Shown: positions 11,486 through 21,899 of the stretch, in pieces
How the letters are laid out: each line of letters opens with the position of its first letter
Position numbering within the stretch: position 1 is the first letter of the stretch
Assembly: GCA_001600415.1 (NCBI GenBank)
Contig: BCJX01000008.1
Location: 1,004,626-1,068,625 of the forward strand
Direction: 5' to 3'
Length of the DNA stretch: 64,000 bases
Origin: Pascua guehoae
Lineage: Eukaryota > Basidiomycota > Tremellomycetes > Trichosporonales > Trichosporonaceae
Program-made: the position numbers and the translations under genes
The notes under the pieces: model-generated
Told to the model about the DNA's origin: nothing
The model's database searches: none
The model's input: only the letters and a program-made list of their open reading frames with translations

Positions 11486-12914
11486 ATGTCCGACTACTCG
11501 ACTCGCGTCGTTGGCGCTGCCAACACCCTCGAGCACCGCGTCTTCATCGAGAAGGACGGCAAGGTTGTCTCGCCCTTCCAGTGAGTTTCACTCTCCCCCC
11601 ATTCCCCTCTTGCACTTGCACTTGCACTTGCGCGACGAGAGGCGCCGTCGAGCCATCCTGCATCGCAGACGGGATTCTCAACTAGTCCTTCCGAGCAATG
11701 GTCTGCACGTCCCATCTGTATCGCCCCGACGGCCTTGGCCTCGCTCCGGCGGCATGCGAACAGAGCGTCAAGGGGCGTGGTCCCCCTTGCTGCACCGCGT
11801 CTGATCCCACCTGACTTGTTTGCACCTGTGCTGACGCTCCAGCGACATCCCCCTCTACGCCGATGAGTCGCAGACCGTCCTCAACAGTAGGTATCGGTAA
11901 AAGTCGCCGAGTATGCGCCCGCTCACCCGCGAGTGATCGTCGAGGTCCCCCGCTGGACCAACGCGAAGATGGAGATCTCCAAGGAGGAGGCCTTCAACCC
12001 CATCCTTCAGGGTGAGTTCTAGCTGCAGCGCTGTGAACCACACAACGCTGTGAACCCCTCGTAAACGTCATTTCTCACACGCGACCAGACACCAAGAAGG
12101 GCAAGCTCCGCTACGTGCGCAACTGCTTCCCCCACCACGGCTACATCTGGAACTACGGTGCGTTCCCCCAGACCTGGGAGGACCCCAGCCACAAGCACGC
12201 CGAGACGGGTGCCAACGGCGACAACGACCCGCTCGACGTTTGCGAGATTGGCGAGGCTGTCGGCACCGTCGGCCAGATCAAGCAGGTCAAGGTCCTCGGC
12301 ATCATGGCTCTCCTCGACGAGGGCGAGACCGACTGGAAGGTCATTGTCGTCGACGTCAACGACCCCCTTGCCGCCCGCCTCAACGACATTGAGGACGTCG
12401 AGCGCCACCTCCCCGGCCTCATCCGCGCGACCAACGAGTGGTTCCGCGTTTACAAGGTGAGTTGTCGCAATGGCATCAGCCTACACAAGCTCGCCCTCAC
12501 ACATCCTCGCCTTTGTTATCTCACCAACATCCCCGATCGCCGCCATACTGACCCCCCTCAGATCCCTGACGGAAAGCCCGAGAACGTCTTCGCCTTCTCT
12601 GGCGAGGCCAAGCCCAAGAAGGTACGTTGTCAACAACATTGACCACATTCCACACACAGGCACAAAGGCTAATACCCCCACAGTACGCCGTGGAGATCAT
12701 CCACGAGTGCCACGAGGCCTGGCGCAAGCTCATCTCGGGCGAGTCCAACCCCGGTGACATTGCCCTCAACAACACCACCGTGTCCAACTCGAAGGGCCTC
12801 GTCTCCACCTCGGATGCCGCCTACCAGGCCATCCCGCCCCACTCGCCCCAGCCTGCGGCGCCCATCGACACGTCCATCTCCAAGTCGTTCTTCATCTCGT
12901 CCGCGTCGGGTTAA
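11486..12914 (+). CDS. IPP1: inorganic pyrophosphatase, family I
   Basis: Six exons. It hydrolyses pyrophosphate to two phosphates and so pulls biosynthetic reactions forward. The spliced protein begins [18 protein letters not shown] and continues [12 protein letters not shown] (joined across intron 1), [15 protein letters not shown] (the Met codon is split by an intron), [19 protein letters not shown] and FPQTWEDP. Next comes the signature [12 protein letters not shown] with the metal-binding aspartates, then [12 protein letters not shown] near the end. Length is typical of eukaryotic enzymes. Intron 1 contains a TTGCAC hexamer repeated about four times (11609-11631). An in-frame ATG at 11414 would add 24 residues, [18 protein letters not shown] and more, rich in Arg/Lys/Ser/Thr and without acidic residues. 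It could be a mitochondrial presequence (see findings). Confidence 0.96.
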
Positions 12915-13603
12915 AAATACGACGAGACAAATCGAGCGGCCATGAGCGCCTCTTAGACGTAAACGTCCCGGAACGTATCATGCGCGTACAGTAGCAGTGA
13001 GATGTGACACAGTGAAGCGGAGCCTTTTGGTCTTGGGACACACTGGGCCTGGGTGCGAGTTGAGACGGTGCGAGGGGGTGTGAAGTGGCCCGGCAACATG
13101 CAGCGGCGCGCACGCGTCTCCAATGCCTAAGACTGACCACTATTCACATGACGTGGAGGACCTATATCGCACACTACTGACGTTGAGAATACCAGCCACA
13201 GGGCGCCTTCCCACCGCCCTCGGATGAGTGGGATCACCGAATGTGTAGGCCAAGCAAGTGTGGGAAAGCACTCTGCACGGCCCCTATACCGTCACAGGCC
13301 CAAGAGTGTCTGGGACCGCATAACCGTCAGCCTCCAGCGCCGCTGAGCACCCCGCCCAGGGTCAAGAGGATAGCACAACGCGCTGCACATCCCCTCTGGC
13401 CGGCTCTGCCTCACAGCCGACACCACGCATGGATCGAGTGCGGCACCCACAGTCAAAGCGGTAGGAACTGGCCACAAGTCACAGACTCTCCCGCTCCTGG
13501 TGGACAGGGCACGGGCAGATCCTGGCCGTAACTCCACAGAGGCGACCGTGGCCAACGGTTCAACCATAGCGTCGTCCTGCTCCATGATACGTCGAATGCA
13601 TGT
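12915..13603. other. intergenic region, no gene seen
   Basis: Follows the pyrophosphatase stop and precedes the decayed exon copies of the Swi5-like gene. No exon chain or RNA gene recognised. Confidence 0.5.
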
Positions 13604-13998
13604 CTACTCTACAAACGCCGCCGCCGGCAGTCGCCAGTCGTGCGTGGAAAGGGGGCACTGATTGTCAGCTGATTGGCACGGTTTATAAAGCTGACCTTGA
13701 CGATGAGTCCAGGGGACGTCATCTGCTCTGAGCGAGCCCAGGTTGATGTCCAGTCGCCATCGTGCGCCAGATGCACATACTGATTGTCAGCTCGAATTCC
13801 ACTACCGCCAGTAGCTGACCTTGCCCGTTGCCTTGCCCATGGCTCCATCTCATGAATGCCCCACTCCACAAGCGGCAGCCGCACCTGGCGATAGTCGTCA
13901 CAGTCGTTGTCAGAAGCTCACACTGAGTCGTCAGCTAAGCGCCGCCAGCTCCGGCCTCTGAGCTGACCTTTCCCATGACCCCATCGCACAAATGCCAT
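13604..13998 (-). repeat. tandem decayed copies of the last Swi5 intron + exon
   Basis: Downstream of the Swi5 stop codon are three further units. Each has an intron-like element beginning GTCAGCT and ending AGCTGAC(RA)NTCAG, followed by an exon-like piece. Intron-like elements lie at 13967-13923, 13819-13780 and 13695-13658. The exon-like pieces between them end in sequences such as GGACTCATCGTCAAG or ACGGGCAAG, resembling the end of exon 9 (CTCATCGGCAAG). They begin like exon 10. The terminal motif CTTGTGGAGT is kept in the first copy, and GTTTGTAGAGTAG in the last. They look like duplications of about 80-150 bp that have since diverged. They may be dead, or they may serve as alternative 3' exons. 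Confidence 0.7.
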
Positions 13999-14872
13999 CT
14001 ACTCCACAAGCGACAGTCCCAGCTCGCGATGCACGGCCGTCACCGTCGTGTGCGTCAGGAGCGCATACTGAGTCGTCAGCTAACCTTGGGGCAGTCTTAG
14101 CTGACCTTGCCGATGAGGGCCTGTGCGCCGTCCTTGATCTCATTGTACGTGTGCAGCAGGCGGATGTGGTGCTGCACAATCGCGTCGGCGTCGCGCCCAC
14201 TGTGTGTCAGCTCAATACCTGTATTGGTGAGCTGATTACCCGAGTTGTGCTTCGAGGCGGGCGATTTCTTCTTGGAGGGCGGCGACGCGTGGGTTTGGGT
14301 GGGTCTGGGGTCAGCTGAGGGGCACGGCGAGTGCATCCCAGACAGCTTACGGATTGCGGCATGGTGGGTGCGATGCGCGTGTCGGGGTGCGGGGTGGACT
14401 GGGGTAAGCCACGCGAAAAGGAAGGTCAGCTTACAGGCTGCGGAATGGTCGGGGCCGGAGTACCGGGGGCAGTGTTTGAGGTGGACTGGGATAAGCTGAC
14501 ATGGTGGACGTCGCAGCTTACGGGTTGCGGCACTGTGCCCGCCGCCACACTTGGGTTGGGCTGGGGTAAGCTGAAAGACCAACAGTTGGCAGCTTACGGT
14601 TGGAGATATTGTGGTGGCGACGACGGGGCTTGAGTCCGGCAGGGACTGGAGGTAAGCTGATAATACCATCTTGGTCAGCTTACGGGCTGGGGCAATGTAG
14701 GGATGGCGGTGTGCGGGTCCGGGTGGGTGAGAGGCTGGGATAAGCTGCTGAGTTCGCCTTCGACCAGCTCACGAATTGAGACGTTGTGGGTGTCTCGGCA
14801 CGATGGTTTGGGAGGCTGGGTGGCTGGGGTAAGCTGATTACAGGGCTTTGGGCAGCTTACAGTTCCGGACAT
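13999..14872 (-). CDS. SWI5: Swi5/Sae3-like recombination mediator with repeated mini-exons
   Basis: Ten exons separated by nine introns of 37, 38, 38, 37, 36, 36, 46, 40 and 38 nt (14860-14824, 14772-14735, 14683-14646, 14597-14561, 14521-14486, 14434-14399, 14350-14305, 14239-14200, 14105-14068). The protein is 175 residues. Exon 1 codes only MSGT. Exons 2-7 (51, 51, 48, 39, 51, 48 nt, all phase 0) encode Pro/Thr-rich repeats ending in motifs such as IPTLPQP, GTVPQP, PTIPQP, PTMPQS. Exons 8-10 hold the conserved part: a short coiled coil (VAALQEEIARLEAQLG), HHIRLLHTYNEIKDGAQALIGK, and a C-terminal end VTAVHRELGLSLVE. This is the Swi5/Sae3 pattern. In known systems Swi5 with its partner stabilises Rad51/Dmc1 filaments. 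The unspliced strand is also largely open in one frame, so the splicing model rests on splice-site consensus and the family match. Confidence 0.75.
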
Positions 14873-15268
14873 TGCTGAAATCTGAGAGGAAGTGGACGAA
14901 CGAGTGGATGGAAGTACGTGAGAGATGAGTGATGGAGAGGAATGAAAGAGAATGGAGAGAATGGGGTCATCTATATATGTGCATGAGACCGAGGAAGGAA
15001 ATGGAGGAAGGAAGGAAGGCACCGAGGAAGGAATGCACAGCACCCCAACAAGAACGCAAGGAAAGCAGGAAGGAAGGAAGGAAGGAAGGAAGGAAGGAAG
15101 GAAGACAGCTTACTCACCGTCCTCGCACCGTGCCACCTTCCTCCCACCACTACCAAGTGCCACACTCGTCATCGCTGGACCCCACCTCCACCTATTGACT
15201 CAACACCCACAGACGGTCCACAATCATCAACATCGCTCTTTCCCGTCCTACCATATCCTCGTCCCACC
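14873..15268. promoter_or_regulatory. divergent promoter SWI5-like / TatD-like
   Basis: 396 bp between two start codons pointing away from each other. The left half is purine-rich on the plus strand and contains the GGAA microsatellite. No other feature seen. Confidence 0.55.
15004..15108. repeat. GGAA microsatellite
   Basis: Interrupted (GGAA)n: short runs at 15004-15045 and a pure run of about ten units from 15068 to 15106. It sits in the shared upstream region of two divergent genes. Confidence 0.9.
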
Positions 15269-17359
15269 ATGTGTCCGCGTCCCGCCCCCGCTCCCGACCA
15301 AACAGACTGGGAAGCCCTCCCCCTCCCGCCCGCTCATGTCCTGGCCCACCGTGAGCACCAACCTCCGCATCTCCACGCCCAGCTCTCCCTGCTCTGCTCC
15401 TCATCCACCCAACCCTTCCCCTGCATCCCTCAAACCCACCGCCCCCCTCTATCTAGCCCCGTCACTAACACCAGTAACCGACGCACACTGCCACCCAACC
15501 GACCTATCACCGACGCCGGCCGAGCTCGACGCCGTCGCCCTCGGCGGACTCGCGGCCATGTCCACCGCGGACGACCAGGCGCTCGTGGCTGCGCTTGGTG
15601 CGGAGCGCGTGTATCTCCGCGACGAGGGGGGTGGGGAGGATGAGGGTGAGGGGCCAGGGGACGGCGGACGAGGGCGACGAAATGGGCCAAGGGTCGTTGC
15701 TGCTTTTGGTGCGTATCTTGGAGCTCTGGCGTGCAGAATGGCAATCACTTGGGATGCGAGGTGCGCGGGAAGGGCGGCCTGGGTTCGTGACTGGGATATC
15801 GGCTTGGATGCGCGAGGCAGTTCTCGCAGTTCCCGAAGCAAGTGCAGCTTGGAGGCCACGACCTGGGACACGTCGTTGTGCTGTTCTACGCCCTGCTAGT
15901 GGTGAAGTCTGCCTTCACGACTTGGACGCACCACGCAATGGACAACCCGGGTGCCGTCGTGCATTTCGTCCCCCATGTCGAGTCGAGTCGAGCACAGTCC
16001 TATCAATGAGAGTCGCAACAGGATATCCCTTCGCAGCTTGACTCAGCTGAGCGTTTCCCAGTACGCCTCCGCTGACACACAGGCTACCACCCATGGTTCG
16101 CGCACCGCTTCAGCCTGCACGACCCACCACCACCAAAAGCCGCACACTACCGCGAAATCCTCGCGCCCAAACCGGCGCAGGAGGCGGAACTCGAGGCGGT
16201 CCTCCCCGTCCTCCCCGAACCTGAGGCGTTTGGGCCGCGCCTCGCGCGTCTCCGCGCCGACGTGGCGGCCGCCAAGGCGCAGGGAAGGGTGGTGATGGTC
16301 GGCGAGATTGGGCTCGACTCGACGGGACGTGTGAGGATCCCGCCCAGCGCGGGACCGGGGAGGGCGGCGAGTACGGGTGCGGATGTGGTGTGGGCGGATG
16401 CGGTGGCGAGGCAGATGGCGGAGTGGAAGCGGGGTCAGGGGAATGGGGCGGAGGGAAGTGGGAGAGAGGGGGCCGAGGGGAGGAGACGAGAAGGGGGAGA
16501 CGGGGCGGGGCAGGAGAGTGGTGTTCGAGATGGAGAGGGGAGCAGTGGCAGAGATGATAGAGGAGGAGACGACGCGAAGAAGCGCACAAATGGCGGGGAC
16601 ACGAGTGAGAGCAGAACCGAGAACAGGACGAATGGGTCCAGCACAGCGGATGATACAGACGCAACGAATGGTGCTGGCACTACGCAGACGGCGCTGTCCG
16701 CTGGCGCCAACGGCACCGACTCTACCAAACGCACCACGTCCACGGCCGACGACCCGGCCCGGGATCACACCCCGCCCAAAGCATGGCTGACCAACCTGAA
16801 ACCCACCATGGCGCACCAACGCGCCCTCGCCTCGCTCCAGCTCGCGGCCGCGATCGACCTCTGCGTCCCCGTCTCGATGCACTGCGTCTCGGCGTCGGGC
16901 GCAATGCTCGACCTCCTCCGCGACGCGCGGGCCGAGCACGGCGCCGCCGCCTTCGGCCGCGTCCACATCGACATCCACAGCTGTGGCGGTCTCAACCCGC
17001 ACTTCCTCGCGCAGACGGCACGCCAGTTCCCCAATGTCTACTTTTCTCCCAGCGTCATATTCACCGCACGCTCGCCCAAGGGCGCAGAAGTGGTGCGGTC
17101 CCTGCCCCGCGACCGGATCCTGGTCGAGAGCGACTCGTACGAGGTCGACCGCATGGCCTCGTTGGTGTGGGCGGCCACACGGTGGATCGCGCACTGCCGC
17201 GGATGGAAGGTCGAGGACGGCAGCGACGAGTGGGAGCTCGAAGACGAGGAAGAGGTGTTTGATGAAAAGGGCCGCATATGCGTCGTGCCAGAGGACCAGG
17301 TGTGGGCTGTCCGCCAGCTCGAGCGGAATTGGGCACGGTTTGTCGGCGTGCTTGATTAG
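15269..17359 (+). CDS. TatD-type metallo-dependent hydrolase (Scn1-like)
   Basis: Three exons: 15269-15350, 15475-15708, 16083-17359. The start at 15269 has a good context (CCCACCATG). Splicing of intron 1 (CACTAACACCAG acceptor) joins VLAH to LTDAHCHPTD, placing the HxH metal motif near residue 30. Intron 2 (374 nt) joins VVAAFG to YHPWFAHRF. Further TatD landmarks are VVMVGEIGLD (metal-ligand Glu), SMHCVSASGAMLDLL, HIDIHSCGG and ILVESDSYEVDR (catalytic Asp region). The family includes 3'-5' exonucleases of the TatD type and the fission yeast Cut9-interacting protein Scn1. About 125 residues of Gly/Glu/Arg/Thr/Asn-rich sequence are inserted between EIGLD and the next barrel strand. Which substrate it acts on is unknown. 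Confidence 0.85.
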
Positions 17360-17970
17360 CGGGCGAATGGGGACGTGTACATGTCGAGGTTGTAGAGTCT
17401 TGGTTGTAGAGCCTATGCTGGTATCCTACAATACCTATAAATGGGTGACGGTTCGTGCAAGTCTTTCGAGGTTGATTACAGTGGTTGCATCAGGCCACGG
17501 TGTGCTCGAGCTTAACAACGGGTGACGCGGGGGGCTTGCGAACATGGTGGACCGGCTCTGTCCTTATGTTTGCCACATGCCCTGTCCACTGTGTTGGTCA
17601 ACGCTGCGCGTGGTTTCCTTCTCAGCCACAACAAGGAGGTGGTTTCGAACAAGGGGAGCGAGAACAGGCTACAAGATTCTAGGCGACACAATGTATTCCG
17701 TCCCCGACCAAGGCAACAGGTGTAGAAGCCAGATGGTCAGACAGAGTAAATCGACGAGGTCGTCCACAGCGCGCAAACAACCGGAGCAATAAATCATTAG
17801 CAGCCACATCAACCCGTCCCCACCCCATTCCTCGACGGCAGCGACATACATCAATCTAAAGGCATTGGTGCAAGATGCATCACTTCTTCTCGCTTCTGCT
17901 CACCCCCGGCTCATCCCCGGCTCACCAGCTCACCGGCTCACCCACTCATCACCTGCCCATCACCCCCCTC
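17360..17970. other. convergent intergenic region
   Basis: Between two stop codons (TatD-like rightward, FIP1 leftward). No gene or RNA seen; a B-box-like match near 17645 lacks the rest of a tRNA. Confidence 0.6.
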
Positions 17971-20330
17971 CTACCTCCTCTTTGCGCGCGTCGAGCGATG
18001 CCTGTCCTCGTCGGCCGAGCGGCTCCGCTTGCGCCGCCTGCGGTCGTCCTCTTCGCCGCTCTCCCACCCGTCCGGCCCGAGCCCAGACCCGGGCGTGCTC
18101 GCGCCCGTGCCCCCGCCCGCGTCGTCGTAGCGGCGGCGCGTGCGGCGGTCCCCGCGGTCGTACTCGCGGCTCTCGCCGCGGTCGCCGTACCTGTCCCTCT
18201 CGCCTGCACCAGCGCTGCCGCCGTTGCCGCCACCGCCACCGCCGCCATTACCTCCGCCGCGCTCGTCGTACTCGCCCTCGCTGCGGTCGTCGTACTCGTC
18301 GCGCCGCCTGTCGCTACGCTCGCGGTCTGCACGGTCGCGTTCCCGGTCACCGTAGCGATCCCGCTCGCGCTCGCCGTACCTGTCTCGCTCGCGCTCGCCG
18401 TAGCGATCCCGTTCCGACACCGAGCGGCGGTACGGCGACGCACTCCGTTCCCGCTCGCGCTCGCGGGCGGGCGTGCGGTCGCGCGACGCGGGCTCCGAGC
18501 CCTCGGCGCCATAGTCGAGCGAAGCGGCGGCGGACGCAGCGGCCTCGGGCACGCGGTCCTTGTCCTTGAAGCGGCCCTTGGGGCCTTTGGGTACAGGCAG
18601 GGCGCCGCGCGGTCCCAGAGGAGCTGCCGTCAGCGGGAAATTAAAGACGCGCAGAGGAGCAAGGTACATAAGAGCTCTAAGAGCTCAGACTCACCACCAC
18701 CTCGTCCGCGAGCGGCCATTGCCATTCCACGCGCCGGTGGCATCCCACGCGTTGGAGGCATGTTGCGGCCAAAGTTCTGCATCGCCATCTGGGGCGCTCC
18801 TTCCATCTGGGGTACGAGTCAGCGGCAACTCACGCGCATGGTCTTGCAGGTACTCACGCTTTCAGACGCCACAGCGCCCTCCTCGGCCTCTCCAGGGCTC
18901 GCATTGCCTGGGCGTTAGCAATTGAAATGATAACGATATCGCGTCATAGTAGCCTGGAGCTTCCCCTCCACTGTCATCGTGTGGTGTCGTTGTGGCCTGT
19001 GGCCCACGGCTCTTCTCGCCAGTCCCACATCCCACTCACCTCTTGCCATGCCCTGCTGCATGCCCATGCCGCCCTGGGCCTGCATGAACATGGCAGGGTC
19101 CATGCCCTGCATGGCCATCATCTGCTGCATCTGCTGCACTTGCTGCATTTGCTGCATCTGCGCCTGAGCCTGAATCTGCTGCTGGTTTGGCTGAGGCATC
19201 GGGATGTGCAGCATGTTGGCCACGTCGGGCGTTAACTGGGCCATGGGCGGCATGTTTTCCTGCAATTGTCAGCTATGCTCCTAGCCCGTCCTTGTAGACT
19301 CACCAAAGCTGCACGACCCTGCTCCATCTCGCGGCGGAACTTGAGATACTTGGGGTATGTCACCTCGTCAAAGCCATAGTTGAACCACTCGGAAATGTCG
19401 CTCCCGGGACGCCGCCACATCTGCCCCGAGCCTTCAAACTGGGAAATGTCGACGTCGTACACCGACGTGCCCGTGGACGGGATCACGCCCGTTGGGTGCG
19501 CCGGGTCAAACTTGGCCGTCGTGTCTGGCGCAGTCTGGACTGGAAGGGACGAGTGCGGGAGCATGGTCGTTGGCGGCGGCCCGTTTCCTGGCACATGCAA
19601 TTGTGGGGTGGAAGCTGGGGCAGCAGTGCCCGCCGCTGCAGTGGTACCGCCGGCGGCTGGCTGGCTCGAAGGGGCGGAACCGGGACGTGCAGTCGGCGTG
19701 TAGTCGGTCAGCGCGTCGGGAACCGGAGCCGCTGGGGCTGTCAGTACCACTCTCAATCCCAGCACATACCCTTTGTCGGCGTGCGGTGGACAACGGGCGA
19801 GGCAGCGGGCGCAGCAGCGGTTCCCGTGGATGCGTGGGCCCACTTGCCAATGCCGACCGAGGTCGTCTTCTTGCCCTGATTCCTTGAAGAGTCAGCAAAC
19901 AAGCCGCCAAGCAAAGAGGTTTACCTATTGTCAAGCTTTGTTGATGTGCCAGAAAAGTCGACAATGATGCCGTCGTCAGAAGAGTCGTCAGAGTCATCAT
20001 CGCCGTCCTCCTCTTCAACACCACCGTCCTCGGGCGCCTCTTCGGCAACCGTCTTGGTCGAGTCGATCCCGTACGCTGCCAATGAGCTGAACGTTAGCAA
20101 CTTTTAATCGTCCTCATCCACCCATGTAGCCCCACTCACGCAGCCATGGCAGCACTCATGCCGTTTGAAGCATCTGCCTCAGCAGCTGCAGCTGCAGCAG
20201 CTGCAAGTCAGTTATTTTGAGCCATCGGCAGATGAAAAGACGCACGAGCTGCAGCTGGCGCCTCCTTGGGCTTGTCGTCCACTGCGGCCGAGTCTCCGTA
20301 GAGGAATGAGTCGTCGTCGTCCATGTCCAT
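17971..20330 (-). CDS. FIP1: Fip1, cleavage/polyadenylation factor subunit
   Basis: About nine exons. The N-terminus is acidic (MDMDDDDSFLYGDSAA; later EEEDGDDDSDDSSDD, then GIIVDFSG). An Ala run is encoded by the short second exon. The Fip1 signature is clear: DVDISQFEGSGQMWRRPGSD, then ISEWFNYGFDEVTYPKYLKF. It is followed by a Gln/Met-rich stretch (QMQQMQQVQQMQQMMAMQGM). The C-terminus is an Arg/Asp/Glu-rich tail with repeats of RDRYGERE, like the RD domain of animal FIP1L1, ending RSTRAKRR. Fip1 links poly(A) polymerase to the CPF/CPSF complex in the nucleus, and RD tails can bind U-rich RNA. Branch sites are CTAAC or CTGAC. The exact ends of some short exons (20280-20080, 18910-18780) are the least certain part. 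Confidence 0.92.
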
Positions 20331-20634
20331 GATGGTTTGTGCACGATGTAGGATTGGAGATGGAATCCGGGGAGTGAGGTGACAGAGTGGTTACGTCCAA
20401 GAAACGCACAAAGCAACCGATCTGGGTGTTCTGACGTTTGGGAAAACGGGGGGTGATCCATTAAACAACTCCACGTGGTATTGCCTGATTCGCGCTCGCT
20501 GCCTTTGGAAAGTTGGATGTACCAGGCGTTCCGACTCGAGACGCGAGATGGACAAATAAATGTTGTCAACATATCGCCCGCTCACTCTTGTAAAGCGTTA
20601 CAGCAGTCGTATCCCGTCGCTCCAGAATATCACC
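20331..20634. promoter_or_regulatory. shared divergent promoter FIP1 / TPT1
   Basis: 304 bp separate the two start codons. No TATA-like element stands out and no other feature is visible. Confidence 0.6.
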
Positions 20635-21899
20635 ATGCCGCGTCCCAACGACAGTCCCGACGTCGCCGCCTCCAAGACGCTCGCCTACATTCTGCGCCAT
20701 GGCGCCGAAAAGGAGGGTCTCCACATCCGGTCCGACGGGCTCGTCAAGCTCGCCGACGTGGTGAGTGGCAATAACTGGGGTGTGATGCTGGAGATGCACT
20801 CGTACATCGAGAACGCCTTTAGATATGAGTGGACTCGCGTACGACTGCACATGCTGTGGAAGAGCTCAGCGACCTATCCCCATCCGCCAGCATACACTCT
20901 CTGACGACAGCTCGCACGCCCCAAGCTCAAGAACCTGAGCATCGACGAGACTGTCATCTTCCGCCTTGTCGAGGAGAACGCAAAGAAACGCTTTGAGCTC
21001 GTGTACGGATTCGACCCGTCGGCGCCCAAGCCGAAGAAGAAGAAGGTGCAGCAGCCAAAGAAGAAGGGCAAGGGCGGAGCTCCCGCGGGCGCAGCGGCAC
21101 CGGGCTCAGCACCCGCTCCCGGTGCGACAGACGCCGTTGCTGCGCTCAGTGCCGACCTCGCCAAGACGGCCGTGTCCGCTCCCCCTGCACCTGCTCCAGA
21201 GGACGAGTGGAAGGAGCTCGACTTTGTCAAAGTCGCCCCGCCTGCAGACGGGGCAGGGCCGTCCGAGCCTCGCGCAGAGTGGTTTATCCGTGCGACGCAG
21301 GGACACTCGATCAAGCTCGAGGGCACGGGCCACCTTGTGCCCGTTAGCGGTGACGCGGAATCCCGCGCCAAGGCTGGGTTGATGGTCCATGGAACACAGT
21401 GGCGACTGTGGGAGACGTTGAGTGAGTGTGGTTGTGGTTTGGAGACAACGAGGTGGTGGTATGCGGCTGTCTGGAGGGTTGCTATGGGCAGTCCAAGTGT
21501 TCCTGCACTCGCTCTCTGGGCACGAAAGGCGGGCGAGACGGTCCCCTATCACGCTACAAAAAGACCCCACTACTAACCGTGTCAGAATCGACAGGCCTTT
21601 CGCGCATGAACCGGCAGCACGTCCACCTGGCACCTGCACTGACGGGCCGCATCGTGCCACGTAACAATTCGACGCTCCTCATCTACCTCGACCTCGACAA
21701 GATGCTCGCCGCTACACCCCCAATTCCAGTATTCGTCGCTGCAAACGGCGTCGTTCTCACCTCGGGCGACGCAGCGGGTATTGTGGCGCCCGAGTATTGG
21801 CTCAAGGCCGTGCACGTCGACAAGGGGACACGCACGGTTGTGTGGGAGAACGGCAAGGAGGTGGAGCGAGCCGAGTCGCCTGAGGAGGTAACTGCGTAG
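20635..21899 (+). CDS. TPT1: tRNA 2'-phosphotransferase Tpt1/KptA
   Basis: Three exons: 20635-20760, 20911-21421, 21586-21899. The enzyme removes the 2'-phosphate left at the splice junction after tRNA ligation and transfers it to NAD+. Motifs: SKTLAYILRHGAEKEGL with the conserved Arg-His pair, RSDGLVKLADVV, KKRFELVYGF, then after a Lys/Ala/Pro-rich insert EWFIRATQGHSIKL, VHGTQWRLWETL and GLSRMNRQHVHLA, ending VFVAANGVVLTSGDAAGIVAPEYW. The order matches the family. The 80-residue insert (PKPKKKKVQQPKKKGKGG and an Ala/Pro-rich part) is an extra, probably disordered. It is one of the few genes here with a direct link to another feature, since intron-containing tRNAs such as the one at 45460 need it. 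Confidence 0.95.

Noticed and set aside
13604..14872. DNA transposon (MITE) explanation for the inverted ends in the Swi5 introns
   Set aside because: No target-site duplications are visible beyond the splice consensus, and exon sequence is duplicated together with each intron, which favours tandem duplication. Kept only as an alternative.
14952..15899. Plus-strand open frame of about 315 codons covering the GGAA repeat
   Set aside because: Its first third translates the microsatellite; the TatD gene starts at 15269 and uses splicing.
17630..17720. B-box-like sequence GTTCGAAACC on the minus strand suggesting a tRNA
   Set aside because: No matching A-box, acceptor stem or anticodon stem could be formed around it.
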